The position numbers and the translations under genes were made by a program. Source: Gemmatimonas sp. (GTDB lineage Bacteria; Gemmatimonadota; Gemmatimonadetes; Longimicrobiales; Longimicrobiaceae). Taken from it: 64,000 nt of DNA. This document shows, in pieces, positions 1-8,332 of the stretch. The notes beneath the pieces are model-generated. The model ran no database searches, had not been told where the DNA came from, and was given only the letters and a program-made list of their open reading frames with translations. Each line of letters opens with the position of its first letter. Positions within the stretch are counted from its first letter, which is position 1. The stretch spans positions 1 through 64,000 of the forward strand of contig WHSP01000005.1 of assembly GCA_009380025.1 (NCBI GenBank), in the 5' to 3' direction.

Positions 1-71
1 TCGTCGCGCGCCTTGACCTGCACGATTTCTCTTCGGCCTTCGCGCAGCCTGTTTTCTCAACAGCCTTCTAG
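1..71 (-). repeat. MITE-like repeat, copy A (cut by window start)
   Basis: Read on the minus strand this begins TAGAAGGCTGTTGA and continues into GAGAAATCGTGCAGGTCAAG, the same core seen at 50453 and 51690. The left terminal inverted repeat is complete; the rest of the element lies outside the window. It is the only copy that clearly joins the terminal repeat to the core on the left side. Confidence 0.75.
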
Positions 72-101
72 CCCTCGGCGCGACGCCATCAGGACGCCAT
101 T

Positions 102-1190
102 TCAAAATAGATCGAGCTGCGCCAACGCAGAGTTCCCCGCGTTGCTTGCGGACGGACTCTTCCATGCGTCAAGGGAGAGGGTCTGCCTCTGCCTGTTGAG
201 CCCGTGCTTCTCGCACGCCGCGCGGAAGAGAGCGCGGATCTGCTCGGCATACTCGCCTTCTCCCCGCATCCGCGACCGGAACCGCGAATCGTTCAGCTTC
301 CCGTCACGAATGCTCCTCACCCGGTTCAGCACCTTCTTCCGCCGCTCCGGAAAATGCCTCTCCAGCCACTCCTCGAATAGCTGCTTCACTCCGTAAGGTA
401 GCCGCAGCGTAATGTAACCAGCGCTCGCAGCACCGGCATCTGCCGCCGCCCGCAGGATCTCGGGGATCTCGTGATCCGTCAATCCCGGAATCACGGGCGC
501 CACCATTACCGAGACCGGCACTCCGGCGGCCGCCAGCTTCGAGATCGCACCCAGCCTGCACGACGGAGTCGACGTTCGGGGTTCCATTGCTTGCTGCAGC
601 GACGTGTCCAGCGTCGTGATCGATACGGCCGCCGCCGCCGCCGAGGACGCCGACATCTCGCCCAGGATGTCCGCGTCCCGCGCGATCAACTGGTTCTTCG
701 AGATGACAGTCACTGGATTCCCGAAGTCCGCAAGCACCCGCAGACACCGCCGCGTCAGCTTCAGGCGGCGCTCGACAGGTTGATACGGGTCCGTCACTCC
801 CGACATTGCGATCACCGAAGGCTGCCAGCGCTCCGAGCTCAACTCCCGGCGCAGCAGATCCGGCGCTTCCTCCTTTACGAAGATCTTGCTCTCGAAGTCC
901 AGACCGAGTGACAGCCCGAAGTACTCGTGCGTCGGACGCGCGTAGCAGTAGACGCAGCCGTGCTCGCACCCCCGATACGGGTTGATCGAAAACTCAAAGC
1001 CTACGTCCGGACTCTCGTTTCGCGTGATCACCGACCGACTCGCGTCACGGAAGAACTGCGTCCTCGGACCTCGATCAGCCTCGCTCCCTTCGCCGTCCGG
1101 CTCGAATTCGATTCGAACGAAACGGTTGGCCGGATTGCTTGTCGTGCCTCTCCCACGAATCGTCACCAGTCGATCACTCGGCTTCGCCAC
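102..1190 (-). CDS. PA0069-family radical SAM protein
   Basis: A 362-residue radical SAM protein of the SplB-like PA0069/Rv2578c family. The iron-sulfur motif CEHGCVYC (CxxxCxxC) lies near residue 80 after the family-typical FSINPYRG, and is followed by YARPTHEYFG. The DPYQPVE and ITTLD segments are also typical of the family. The protein should bind a 4Fe-4S cluster and cleave S-adenosylmethionine; the physiological substrate is not known for the family. The ATG start gives full-family length. It stands alone, divergent from the ppc region. Family assignment is secure, function is not. Confidence 0.85.
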   Translation of the reverse strand: MAKPSDRLVTIRGRGTTSNPANRFVRIEFEPDGEGSEADRGPRTQFFRDASRSVITRNESPDVGFEFSINPYRGCEHGCVYCYARPTHEYFGLSLGLDFESKIFVKEEAPDLLRRELSSERWQPSVIAMSGVTDPYQPVERRLKLTRRCLRVLADFGNPVTVISKNQLIARDADILGEMSASSAAAAAVSITTLDTSLQQAMEPRTSTPSCRLGAISKLAAAGVPVSVMVAPVIPGLTDHEIPEILRAAADAGAASAGYITLRLPYGVKQLFEEWLERHFPERRKKVLNRVRSIRDGKLNDSRFRSRMRGEGEYAEQIRALFRAACEKHGLNRQRQTLSLDAWKSPSASNAGNSALAQLDLF

Positions 1191-1549
1191 GGCGCCTCCA
1201 GAGATTCGGCTTTTATTCGGTAACCTAAGCTAGGCGGGGCAGGGCTCGTCCACAAGTCGCGCGCGTCGGCGTCGCAGGGGCGCGCGATTTCGGGACTGAG
1301 GGATGGATGGAGGCAATCTGGAACGGAAAGAAACAAACGGCGCCAGCGCCGCATGTTCATGGCATGCCCGGACTTACGAGTCGGTCTACGAGAGCGGGTC
1401 ACGAATCGATCGGTCTCTGTGGTGATCATCTTGAAACCGGCTTCAATGAGTTGGCGTAGTGCAGAACGAAGGATGCATCCAGGCAGGGATTCCGAGGGGT
1501 TCGGAGATAGGGCAGAAGATTCACAAATAGATACGGGGAGCCGAAAAGA
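1191..1549. other. Intergenic region, nothing firm
   Basis: This stretch separates the minus-strand radical SAM gene from a short plus-strand ORF. The ORF on the minus strand from 1576 has no recognisable motif and atypical composition, so I do not call it. No convincing promoter or RNA was seen. Confidence 0.4.
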
Positions 1550-1708
1550 ATGAAGACCGCGCAGAATGCACCTCATGAGGTGAAGACGAACGAGCCGCCG
1601 AGGCCGTGGCCGACGATCTCGACGCAGCGCTGGACGAGCCGGCGGAGTCAGCCTCGACTGGTGAGCCTGGACTGGGCGGCGCTAAGCCCGACGAGCATGA
1701 AGCGCTGA
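1550..1708 (+). CDS. Candidate small protein, 52 aa
   Basis: A short ORF missed by the track because of its length. It begins MKTAQNAPHEVK and ends SPTSMKR. A purine-rich GGGGAG lies 9 bases before the ATG. Codons in this frame have a third-position GC bias stronger than the competing frame starting at 1606. It contains three tryptophans and many prolines, and ends 21 bases before a perfect terminator hairpin. No family is recognised. It could be a small protein with its own terminator or a leader peptide; the alternative is that it is not translated. Confidence 0.35.
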   Translation: MKTAQNAPHEVKTNEPPRPWPTISTQRWTSRRSQPRLVSLDWAALSPTSMKR

Positions 1709-1729
1709 GACGATCGCCGCCGAGACAGG

Positions 1730-1775
1730 GCAGAAGCCGGCTCTCGCCGATGACGCGGGAGCCGGCTTCTGCTTT
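1730..1775 (+). terminator. Strong intrinsic terminator-like hairpin
   Basis: GCAGAAGCCGGCTC (1730-1743) is perfectly complementary to GAGCCGGCTTCTGC (1759-1772), with a 15-base loop, and is followed by TTTT-like sequence. It closes whatever is transcribed through the small ORF 1550-1708 and lies about 250 bases before ppc. Confidence 0.65.
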
Positions 1776-2019
1776 TGCGGATCGTTGGATGCAGAAGCAC
1801 TTCCCGCTGGCTTCGGGCGCGCAGCAACGCGACGCCGAAAACCGGGCGCTGCTCCGGGAACCCATCCACTGAACCCATCCACGAGGGACCGAGATCCATG
1901 AACGACGAACGTGGAGCTTTCTACCAGTGTCCGGTCGTCGGGTCATGCGTTGTGGGCGTAGACGACGGCATGGCAGTATGTCATCGTGCATCGTGCCCAA
2001 CCCTTTCTACCTGAGTAGC
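1776..2019. other. Leader region of ppc
   Basis: Sequence between the hairpin and the chosen ppc start. The track ORF opens at 1927, but the residues before the ATG at 2020 are arginine/cysteine-rich and unlike PEP carboxylase, so I treat them as untranslated. No promoter could be placed with confidence. Confidence 0.35.
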
Positions 2020-4866
2020 ATGTCTTCCGAAACAGTGAGTGCGCGGAGCGACGAAACGAGCGAGATGGCGGCGAGCGGCGGGAGATCGGCGTCGCCCACC
2101 TCGACGAACCGCTGGCGCGGGCTGCGTATAGGGGCCGAGGGTACGGGGATCTCGCCCGATCTGTCCGAAAAAATCAACCTACTCGGCGAGATGTTGGGGC
2201 AAGTCGTACGAGAGGAGGGGGGTGAGGATGTCTTCGAGGCGGTGGAAGAGCTACGGAACCTCTGCAAGCGAGCAGCGACGGAGAGCGACACACGGCTCAG
2301 GGACCGAGCGGCGGCGAAGATTGCGGAGCTCTCCTTTCCTGAGATCGTCTGGCAACTCCGCGCCTACACGGCGTTCTTCCACCTGGCGAACCAGGCGGAG
2401 CAGCACGAGATCGTTCGCATCAACCGGTCGCGGGCGACAGATGCCGGCGGGCGACCGGAGTCGATCGACGAGGCGATCGCACGGCTCCGTCGTGAGGGAC
2501 TGCCGTTGGAACAGGTGCTGACTCTGCTCGGGGGGCTCGAAATCGAGCCCACACTCACCGCACACCCGACTGAGGCTCGGCGACGGAGTATCCTGGACAA
2601 GCAGAAGGCGATCGCATCGTTGCTGACCGAGTGGAGGGCAAAGCCCACACCCACCGAGGAAGCGGATGCGCTCGATCGAATGTACGCTCAGATCTCGATG
2701 CTGGTGGGTACCGACGAAGTCCGAGCGGAACGGCCGTCGGTCGATGACGAGGTGGACCAGGGGCTGTATTTCCTGGAAGGTTCGATCTGGGAAATGGTGC
2801 CCCGGATCCATCGTGACGTCATCCGCGCGATCCGCGAGCACTACGGACGGACCGTACACATCCTCCCGTTCCTTCGATATCGATCGTGGATTGGTGGTGA
2901 CCGCGACGGCAATCCCAATGTGACGCCGGAGGTAACCCGAAGGACGCTCCAAAAACTCCGCATCGCGGCCCTGGGCAAGCAGCTCGAAGAGCTCGGGGAG
3001 CTCCGCAGGGAGCTAAGCATCTCCGATCGGCGTTCCACGGTGCAGGACTTCCTCTACCGCTCGATCGAGCAGGATGGGAAGGAGGTCGCGCTGCCCGCGT
3101 CGCGTCGGAGGCGGTATGCCCACGAGCCGTATCGGCTGAAGTTGAGCTATATGATCGCTCGGCTGGAATCACTGCTGGAGGCTGAAGAAGAATCGCGCGA
3201 AAGTGTTGATATCGGATACGACGCGGATCGCTACGCTGCGGACCTCGACCTCATCGATCGAGCCCTCCGGGAATCGGGCTTCTCAGAGGTAGCCGAGCAC
3301 AGCCGACTCTCTCGGGCCCGGGTTCTTGCCCGCACCTTCGGGTTCCATCTGGCGGCCCTCGACGTGAGGCAGCACAGCCGCGTTCACGAGGAAGCGGTGG
3401 CCGGCCTCCTCCGCGAAGCTGGTGTGGTGGACGACTACGTATCGCTCGATGAGGCTGCGAAGGTACGGCTCCTCGACGCCGAGCTCAGAAACCCAAGACC
3501 CCTGCTCCCACGCACCAGGCCAGCCCCCGAGGCCGCGGCCGAAGCGTTGGAAACCTTCCACCTGGTGCGCAGTGCCCTGCGCCGGGATGCTGCGTCGATC
3601 GGCAGTTACATCGTCAGCATGACCCATGAGGTGAGCGACCTCCTCGAGCCCCTCCTCCTCGCCAAGGAAGTCGGCCTCTGGAACGAAGCCGAGGGAGCGC
3701 CGATCGACTTCGTCCCACTGTTCGAAACGATCGAGGACCTGGAAGCTGCCGGGGAACGGATGAGGGCGATCTTCGCCGAGCCGATCTACCGGTCCCAGGT
3801 CGCCGCCCGTGGCAACTTCCAGGAGATCATGCTTGGCTACTCCGACAGCAATAAGGACGGCGGCTACTGGATGGCCAACTGGGCTCTCCACAAGGCCCAG
3901 GAACGGCTCGGTCTTACCTGCCGTGAGGCCGGCGTCGACTTTCGGCTCTTCCACGGAAGAGGCGGCACCGCGGGTCGCGGTGGGGGCCGCGCGAGCCACG
4001 CGATTCTCGCCATGCCGCCGGACGCCAGAAATGGCCGGATCCGGATTACCGAGCAGGGAGAGGTCATCTCCTTTCGATACGCTCTCCCCGATATCGCGCA
4101 TCGCCATATCGAACAGATCGTGCACGCAATGATCCTCGCCGGCCGCCATCCCCACGCCAAGCGGGAAGCGGACGAAAACCTCATGATCGAGATCGCCGAC
4201 CGGTCCATGGCTGCCTATCGCTCCCTCATCGACGATCCCAACCTCTGGTCGTGGTATACGAGCATTACGCCAATCGAACAGATCAGCCACCTTCCGATCG
4301 CGTCTCGCCCTATCTCCCGCCAGTCCGCGTCCGAGGTCGATTTCGACACCCTCCGCGCAATTCCGTGGGTCTTCGCATGGACCCAGGTCCGTTACCTCGT
4401 GCCGGGTTGGTTCGGGGTCGGCACGGCGTTCCACGACGTCATGTCCTCCCGTCCCGATGCCGAATCCCTCCTTCGATGGATGTACGACGAATGGCCCTTC
4501 TTCCGGGCTGTCCTCGACAACACCTCACGCGAATTGGCTCGCACTCGTCTCGATATTGCGAGCCTGTATGCGCACCTCGCTGAGGGCCAATCCTCCCGAT
4601 TCCACGATCGGATCCGCGACGAGTTCGATCTCGCCCGCAACGCTATTCTCCAGATCACACAGCACGAAGACCTCCTCGATGAGAGCCCGGTCATCCGCAA
4701 GTCCATCGCCCTCCGCAATCCCTACACGGACGTCCTGAACCTCCTCCAGATCGAGCTCCTGCGGCGCCATCGCCAGTCTGCGGACGAAAACGAACGCCGC
4801 GCCTTGCGGCGCGCACTCTTCCTCAGCGTCAATGGCATCGCGGCCGCCATGCAGAGTACAGGCTGA
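2020..4866 (+). CDS. ppc: Phosphoenolpyruvate carboxylase
   Basis: A 948-residue PEP carboxylase, which adds bicarbonate to phosphoenolpyruvate to give oxaloacetate and refills the TCA cycle. Family motifs appear in order: the catalytic histidine block LTAHPTEARRR (about residue 180), GGDRDGNPNVTPEV, the second active-site block MLGYSDSNKDGGYW, the glycine loop FHGRGGTAGRGGG, and RITEQGEVISFRY. The C-terminus ends LFLSVNGIAAAMQSTG, matching the usual NG..A.GM..TG tail. The start at ATG 2020 is chosen over the track start at 1927 because the extra 31 residues are non-homologous. It stands as a single gene. Oxaloacetate also feeds the aspartate family made by the thrABC operon further along. 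Confidence 0.96.
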   Translation: MSSETVSARSDETSEMAASGGRSASPTSTNRWRGLRIGAEGTGISPDLSEKINLLGEMLGQVVREEGGEDVFEAVEELRNLCKRAATESDTRLRDRAAAKIAELSFPEIVWQLRAYTAFFHLANQAEQHEIVRINRSRATDAGGRPESIDEAIARLRREGLPLEQVLTLLGGLEIEPTLTAHPTEARRRSILDKQKAIASLLTEWRAKPTPTEEADALDRMYAQISMLVGTDEVRAERPSVDDEVDQGLYFLEGSIWEMVPRIHRDVIRAIREHYGRTVHILPFLRYRSWIGGDRDGNPNVTPEVTRRTLQKLRIAALGKQLEELGELRRELSISDRRSTVQDFLYRSIEQDGKEVALPASRRRRYAHEPYRLKLSYMIARLESLLEAEEESRESVDIGYDADRYAADLDLIDRALRESGFSEVAEHSRLSRARVLARTFGFHLAALDVRQHSRVHEEAVAGLLREAGVVDDYVSLDEAAKVRLLDAELRNPRPLLPRTRPAPEAAAEALETFHLVRSALRRDAASIGSYIVSMTHEVSDLLEPLLLAKEVGLWNEAEGAPIDFVPLFETIEDLEAAGERMRAIFAEPIYRSQVAARGNFQEIMLGYSDSNKDGGYWMANWALHKAQERLGLTCREAGVDFRLFHGRGGTAGRGGGRASHAILAMPPDARNGRIRITEQGEVISFRYALPDIAHRHIEQIVHAMILAGRHPHAKREADENLMIEIADRSMAAYRSLIDDPNLWSWYTSITPIEQISHLPIASRPISRQSASEVDFDTLRAIPWVFAWTQVRYLVPGWFGVGTAFHDVMSSRPDAESLLRWMYDEWPFFRAVLDNTSRELARTRLDIASLYAHLAEGQSSRFHDRIRDEFDLARNAILQITQHEDLLDESPVIRKSIALRNPYTDVLNLLQIELLRRHRQSADENERRALRRALFLSVNGIAAAMQSTG

Positions 4867-5250
4867 ACGCCCGCACCCCCTCCCACGTCCGGTAGCCGAA
4901 CCGCTTCCCGCCGGTTGCCCGGACCGGCTCTCCCCCCGCCCGCCAGCTAAGCGCCTGACGCGTCATCGCGTTAGGCCAGCGATGCCGCCAGTGCTTCCAC
5001 TTCCTCATTTTGCGAAGTGCTTGACGAATAATACCTAAGAAAATAAAGTTCATATCCGTGTGAGCCGAACGCTATGGTCATGGTCTGACCGTCCGGCCTC
5101 ACGATTCATCGACAGATCCTCTTCGAACATACTGCCCGGCAGGGCCCGGTCGCTGGAAGGAAGGGTCGCATTGCCGAGTTCTGGACGAAGGGGGTTGGGC
5201 CGGGTAGGGAACCCGGCCGCCTTTTCATTCCCAACGTACGGGGGATCCCA
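4867..5250. other. Intergenic region between ppc and porin gene
   Basis: No gene is supported here. A weak 6-bp stem (GCCGGT/ACCGGC) lies just after ppc, and a stronger hairpin occurs at 5198-5218, annotated separately. An AT-richer stretch near 5015-5060 could hold the promoter of the porin gene, but no clear -35/-10 pair was found. Confidence 0.4.
5198..5225 (+). terminator. Hairpin with T-rich tail in porin leader
   Basis: GGCCGGGT (5198-5205) pairs perfectly with ACCCGGCC (5211-5218) across a 5-base loop, followed by GCCTTTTC. It sits only 25-30 bases before the start codon of the porin gene, so it would act in that gene's leader as an attenuator, or end an upstream short RNA. Confidence 0.5.
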
Positions 5251-5985
5251 ATGAAGCGAGCGAAGTCGGTCGCACTCGCGGCAAGCGGCGCGCTGTTCCT
5301 GTCGGTAATCGGGTTGGAAGCACAATCGTCGGAGGTCGAGTTGACCGGCAACGTGTCGATCGCGAGCGACTATACGTTCCGCGGCGTGTCACAGACGTTG
5401 GAGGAGCCTGCGGTTCAGGGCGGACTCGATCTCGCCTTCCCATTCGATCTGTATGCTGGGGCGTGGGGATCGAGCGTGAACTTCGGAGAAGATCTTCCGC
5501 GTGCGCAGATGGAGCTGGACTTCTACGGCGGGATCGCCCCGTCAGTCGCCGGGTTCGACCTGGATCTCGGGGGGATCTACTATCTGTATCCGGGGGCGGA
5601 CGACAACAACAACTACGACTTCCTGGAGCTGTACGGCGGTGCTGGCCGCTCGATTGGGCCCGTGGGATTGGGGATCAGCGGCGCGTACTCGCCGGATTTC
5701 TTTGGGGCTTCAGGGACGGGGATCTGGCTGGGAGCTGACGCATCGGTCGGGATTCCGGAGACCCCGGTGACCATCGACGTCAGCATCGGACAGCAGAGCG
5801 TCGAGGACAACTCTACGTGGGGGACGCCTGACTACATGGCGTGGACTGCCGGCCTCGGCGCCGAGGTCATGGGCGCTTCGATCGGCGCGATGGTGACCGG
5901 GACCGATCTCGACGAAGGGGACTGCTTCAGCGGTACCGATCTCTGTAACACACGAGTGATAGTGAGCGTTGGACGGGATTTCTGA
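5251..5985 (+). CDS. TorF-family putative porin
   Basis: A 244-residue exported protein. The N-terminal signal peptide (MKRAKSVALAASGALFLSVIG, cleavage probably after LEAQ) is followed by VELTGNVSIASDYTFRGVSQ, the signature opening of the TorF putative porin family (TIGR02001). The remainder has alternating glycine/aromatic beta strands and ends in VSVGRDF, a terminal phenylalanine typical of outer-membrane barrels. In other bacteria the family often occurs near ammonium-transport genes; no such neighbour exists here. The substrate is unknown. A GGGGGAT ribosome site precedes the ATG. Confidence 0.85.
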   Translation: MKRAKSVALAASGALFLSVIGLEAQSSEVELTGNVSIASDYTFRGVSQTLEEPAVQGGLDLAFPFDLYAGAWGSSVNFGEDLPRAQMELDFYGGIAPSVAGFDLDLGGIYYLYPGADDNNNYDFLELYGGAGRSIGPVGLGISGAYSPDFFGASGTGIWLGADASVGIPETPVTIDVSIGQQSVEDNSTWGTPDYMAWTAGLGAEVMGASIGAMVTGTDLDEGDCFSGTDLCNTRVIVSVGRDF

Positions 5986-6140
5986 CCCGAACCGGCGCAG
6001 GACCAGAACGTAAGCGTCGGGAGACGCTCGAGGCGGCTCCGATCGAGGTCCCGCCCGATTGGCGGCGCGGACGACGGGTCCTGCCGCAGCCCGGTCCAGG
6101 GGACATTTCTATCCGTGCTTGACACCGGTCCAGGTCGGGA
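5986..6140. other. Spacer between porin gene and metK promoter
   Basis: No ORF or structure could be supported between the end of the porin gene and the metK promoter. Confidence 0.4.
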
Positions 6141-6170
6141 TTGACACGTGAGCGGAAGCGGGACTATACT
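6141..6170 (+). promoter_or_regulatory. Sigma70-type promoter of metK
   Basis: TTGACA (6141-6146) is a perfect -35 hexamer, an 18-base spacer follows, and TATACT (6165-6170) is a near-perfect -10. The predicted transcript starts around 6177, immediately before the riboswitch-like fold. Confidence 0.8.
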
Positions 6171-6185
6171 CCTGACGCGCCATGT

Positions 6186-6241
6186 GCGCCGCGGCGATTT
6201 CTAGCGATTGCTCCGCGTTACAAATGTGCTAAACCGCGAGG
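6186..6241 (+). ncRNA. SAM-II-like riboswitch in metK leader
   Basis: The sequence follows the SAM-II (SAM_alpha) pattern. Stem P1 is CGCGG (6190-6194) with CCGCG (6213-6217). The P1 loop carries the conserved ATTT and TTGC blocks, and the 3' side carries AAATGT then GCTAAA (6228-6233). A GCG in the loop can pair with CGC just after GCTAAA, giving the pseudoknot. It is placed between a strong promoter and metK, the gene for S-adenosylmethionine synthetase, which is the expected regulon. Recognition rests on consensus recall, not on a covariance search. SAM-V or SAM/SAH folds are related alternatives. Confidence 0.75.
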
Positions 6242-6275
6242 GGGTCCCCAGCGGATAGCTAGGGGACCCTTCTTG
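6242..6275 (+). terminator. Intrinsic terminator of metK leader
   Basis: GGGTCCCC (6242-6249) pairs perfectly with GGGGACCC (6262-6269) across a 12-base loop, followed by TTCTTG. Its place directly after the riboswitch-like aptamer suggests transcriptional control by early termination. Confidence 0.7.
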
Positions 6276-6340
6276 TCGCTGCTCCGACCGCCGGTCGCCA
6301 CGACGGCCGGCCCCTGAAATCGAACCCAACTCGACCGCCC

Positions 6341-7486
6341 ATGAGCGCTGTGGAGAGCTCGCTCCGCGCACCAGCGAGGACTACCTATACTTTCACGTCC
6401 GAGTCGGTCTCGGAAGGCCATCCGGACAAGGTTTGCGACTATATTGCCGATTCGATCCTCGACGCCCACCTGGTGCAAGACCCAGACAGCCGGGTCGCCT
6501 GCGAGGTGCTCTGCAAAGAGGATCGGGTCGTTCTGGCCGGCGAAATCACGTCCGGTGCAACGGTCGATCTCGACGCCGTCGTCCGACAGGCGATCGAGGA
6601 GATTGGGTATGTGGATCCGGACCAGCCTTTCCGCCCCGACGCGGTGAAGATCCTCTCCTTCCTGAGCCAGCAGTCCTCGGAAATCGATCAGGGCGTATCC
6701 GCCGGCACCTCTCTTTCTGGCGAGCAAGGCGCAGGGGACCAGGGGATCATGTTCGGCTATGCGACGGCAGAAACGCCCGAGCTGATGCCCCTCCCGATCC
6801 TACTCGCGCACCGGCTCGCCGCGACGCTGGCAACCCACCGCAAAATCGGCACAGTAGACTGGCTCCGTCCCGACGCCAAGACCCAGGTCTCGGTCACCTA
6901 CTGTGGCAACGAGCCTCTGCAGGTCACCGATGTGCTGATCTCGACGCAGCACGCGGCTTCCGTCGACCGCGAAACCATTCGGAACTTCCTCGCCACCACC
7001 GTGATCCCCGAGGCCCTGGCCGGCTGGTTCCACGATGATCTCCGCATCCTCGTGAACCCGACAGGGAGCTTCGTCCTGGGCGGGCCCTCGGCGGACGCCG
7101 GCGTGACGGGACGAAAGATCATCGTAGACACATACGGCGGGATGGGGCGGCACGGAGGAGGTGCCTTCAGCGGCAAGGATTCGTCGAAGGTCGATCGAAG
7201 CGGCGCCTACTTCTGCCGGAAGGTGGCCCGGGAGGTCGTCCGGAACGGCTTCGGCAAGAAGGCGGAGCTTCAGGTTGCCTATGCCATCGGAATGGCGCAG
7301 CCGATCTCGATCAAGGTAGACACGTTCGGTACCGGTGACGACCGGGCCGCCGCCGACTTCATCCGGGACAATTTCGACTTTCGGCCCCGGTCCATCGTGG
7401 AGACACTCGACTTGCTCCGGCCGATCTTCCGAACTACGACCAACTACGGCCACTTCGGCAAGCCGGCGCTGCCCTGGGAACTTTGA
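6341..7486 (+). CDS. metK: S-adenosylmethionine synthetase
   Basis: A 381-residue methionine adenosyltransferase, making SAM from methionine and ATP. Motifs: FTSESVSEGHPDKVCDYIAD (ATP and Mg site), GEITSG, the hexapeptide GAGDQG, and the phosphate loop GGGAFSGKDSSKVDRSGAY. Length is normal for the family. The ATG at 6341 gives a short N-terminal arm before the first motif. Expression is probably set by the upstream promoter, SAM-II-like aptamer and terminator, which form a feedback loop on SAM. It is transcribed alone; the next gene is on the other strand. Confidence 0.97.
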   Translation: MSAVESSLRAPARTTYTFTSESVSEGHPDKVCDYIADSILDAHLVQDPDSRVACEVLCKEDRVVLAGEITSGATVDLDAVVRQAIEEIGYVDPDQPFRPDAVKILSFLSQQSSEIDQGVSAGTSLSGEQGAGDQGIMFGYATAETPELMPLPILLAHRLAATLATHRKIGTVDWLRPDAKTQVSVTYCGNEPLQVTDVLISTQHAASVDRETIRNFLATTVIPEALAGWFHDDLRILVNPTGSFVLGGPSADAGVTGRKIIVDTYGGMGRHGGGAFSGKDSSKVDRSGAYFCRKVAREVVRNGFGKKAELQVAYAIGMAQPISIKVDTFGTGDDRAAADFIRDNFDFRPRSIVETLDLLRPIFRTTTNYGHFGKPALPWEL

Positions 7487-7522
7487 GAACCGGCCTCCGA
7501 CGCCGATGTATGGAGCGGGTCG

Positions 7523-8038
7523 TCAACATCCATCCCCCAGCACGCCCGACCCACCGCAATAGCTATCGTCCTGGAGCTGGATCGAGATTCCATCGGGATC
7601 GTTGAAGTAGAGCTCGGGTGTCTCACCGCGCATCCGTACCCGGCCCTCGACACCGTTGTCGCGGAGGGTGGCCAGGATCTCGTCGACGTCGAAGTTGGGC
7701 GTCGTGAAGCACACGTGGTTGATGCTTGGGGCGGAGCTGGGGACCTGGTAGATGCCCAGAAACTGATTTCCGGACCCCGCGGCGAGGTTCGTTCCGTTCT
7801 CCTGGACACTCAGCACGGGCATCCCGAACAGCCTCTGGTAGAATTCCACGGAGCGGCCCATGTCTTCGACGAAGAGGCTCACGTGGTTGAGCCCATTCAG
7901 CAGGATCTGGCGGTTATCCCTCTGAGCGGCCGCCTCACGACCGCCCAGCAGGAGCGCGGAGAGCCCGAGCACGAGCTCACGGCGTGAGATCCTGCCCTTC
8001 TCATAGCTTCCCACAAGGCGCTCGACAATCTCGTGCAT
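7523..8038 (-). CDS. Exported VOC-superfamily (glyoxalase-like) protein
   Basis: A 171-residue protein with the start set at MHEIVERL, since the longer track ORF begins in low-similarity sequence. A twin-arginine-like segment ISRRELVLGLSALLLGG followed by AAAQ suggests export. The mature part is a vicinal oxygen chelate domain: LNGLNHVSLFVEDMGRSVEFY, a second half INHVCFTTPNFDVDEI, and LYFNDPDGISIQLQ. The metal-type residues (H, E-like, H) of the fold are partly visible. Family members include glyoxalases and dioxygenases, so the reaction cannot be told. Confidence 0.75.
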   Translation of the reverse strand: MHEIVERLVGSYEKGRISRRELVLGLSALLLGGREAAAQRDNRQILLNGLNHVSLFVEDMGRSVEFYQRLFGMPVLSVQENGTNLAAGSGNQFLGIYQVPSSAPSINHVCFTTPNFDVDEILATLRDNGVEGRVRMRGETPELYFNDPDGISIQLQDDSYCGGSGVLGDGC

Positions 8039-8130
8039 GGTGGTCCGCCCCCTTGCGGATGGTGGTGTGCCAGAGCCTTGTACCCCGTGCGTGAACCATG
8101 ACGAGGTACTCGCGGCTCTCCTCCCAGGGG

Positions 8131-8201
8131 TCATTCCCGCGAAGGCGGGAATTCAGCCAGAATCCAGCCGACTGGATCCCCGCCTTCACGGGGGATGACG
8201 A
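8131..8201. repeat. REP-like dispersed palindrome
   Basis: TCATTCCCGCGAAGGCGGGA is followed, after a spacer, by its imperfect inverse ATCCCCGCCTTCACGGGGGATGA. The motif belongs to a very widespread intergenic palindrome seen in many bacterial genomes. It lies in the 294-base gap between two convergently unlinked minus-strand genes and contains no ORF. Confidence 0.7.
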
Positions 8202-8332
8202 CCTTTGTCCGCTCGCGAGTAAACAGGTACGCTTGATGGCCCCAGCGGCTCGCGCAAGGGGAGGTTACCACCGTTCCCCTGCTTGCGCCATCGTCAACGC
8301 CAGCCATTCCCGTGCGTCGGGGCATCGGCGGG

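Noticed and set aside
3283-4434. 383-aa minus-strand ORF
   Set aside because: Shadow of ppc; its composition follows the complementary codons.
8131-8201. Intrinsic terminator for the VOC gene
   Set aside because: It lies upstream of the VOC start and matches a dispersed palindrome better than a terminator; there is no T-tract.
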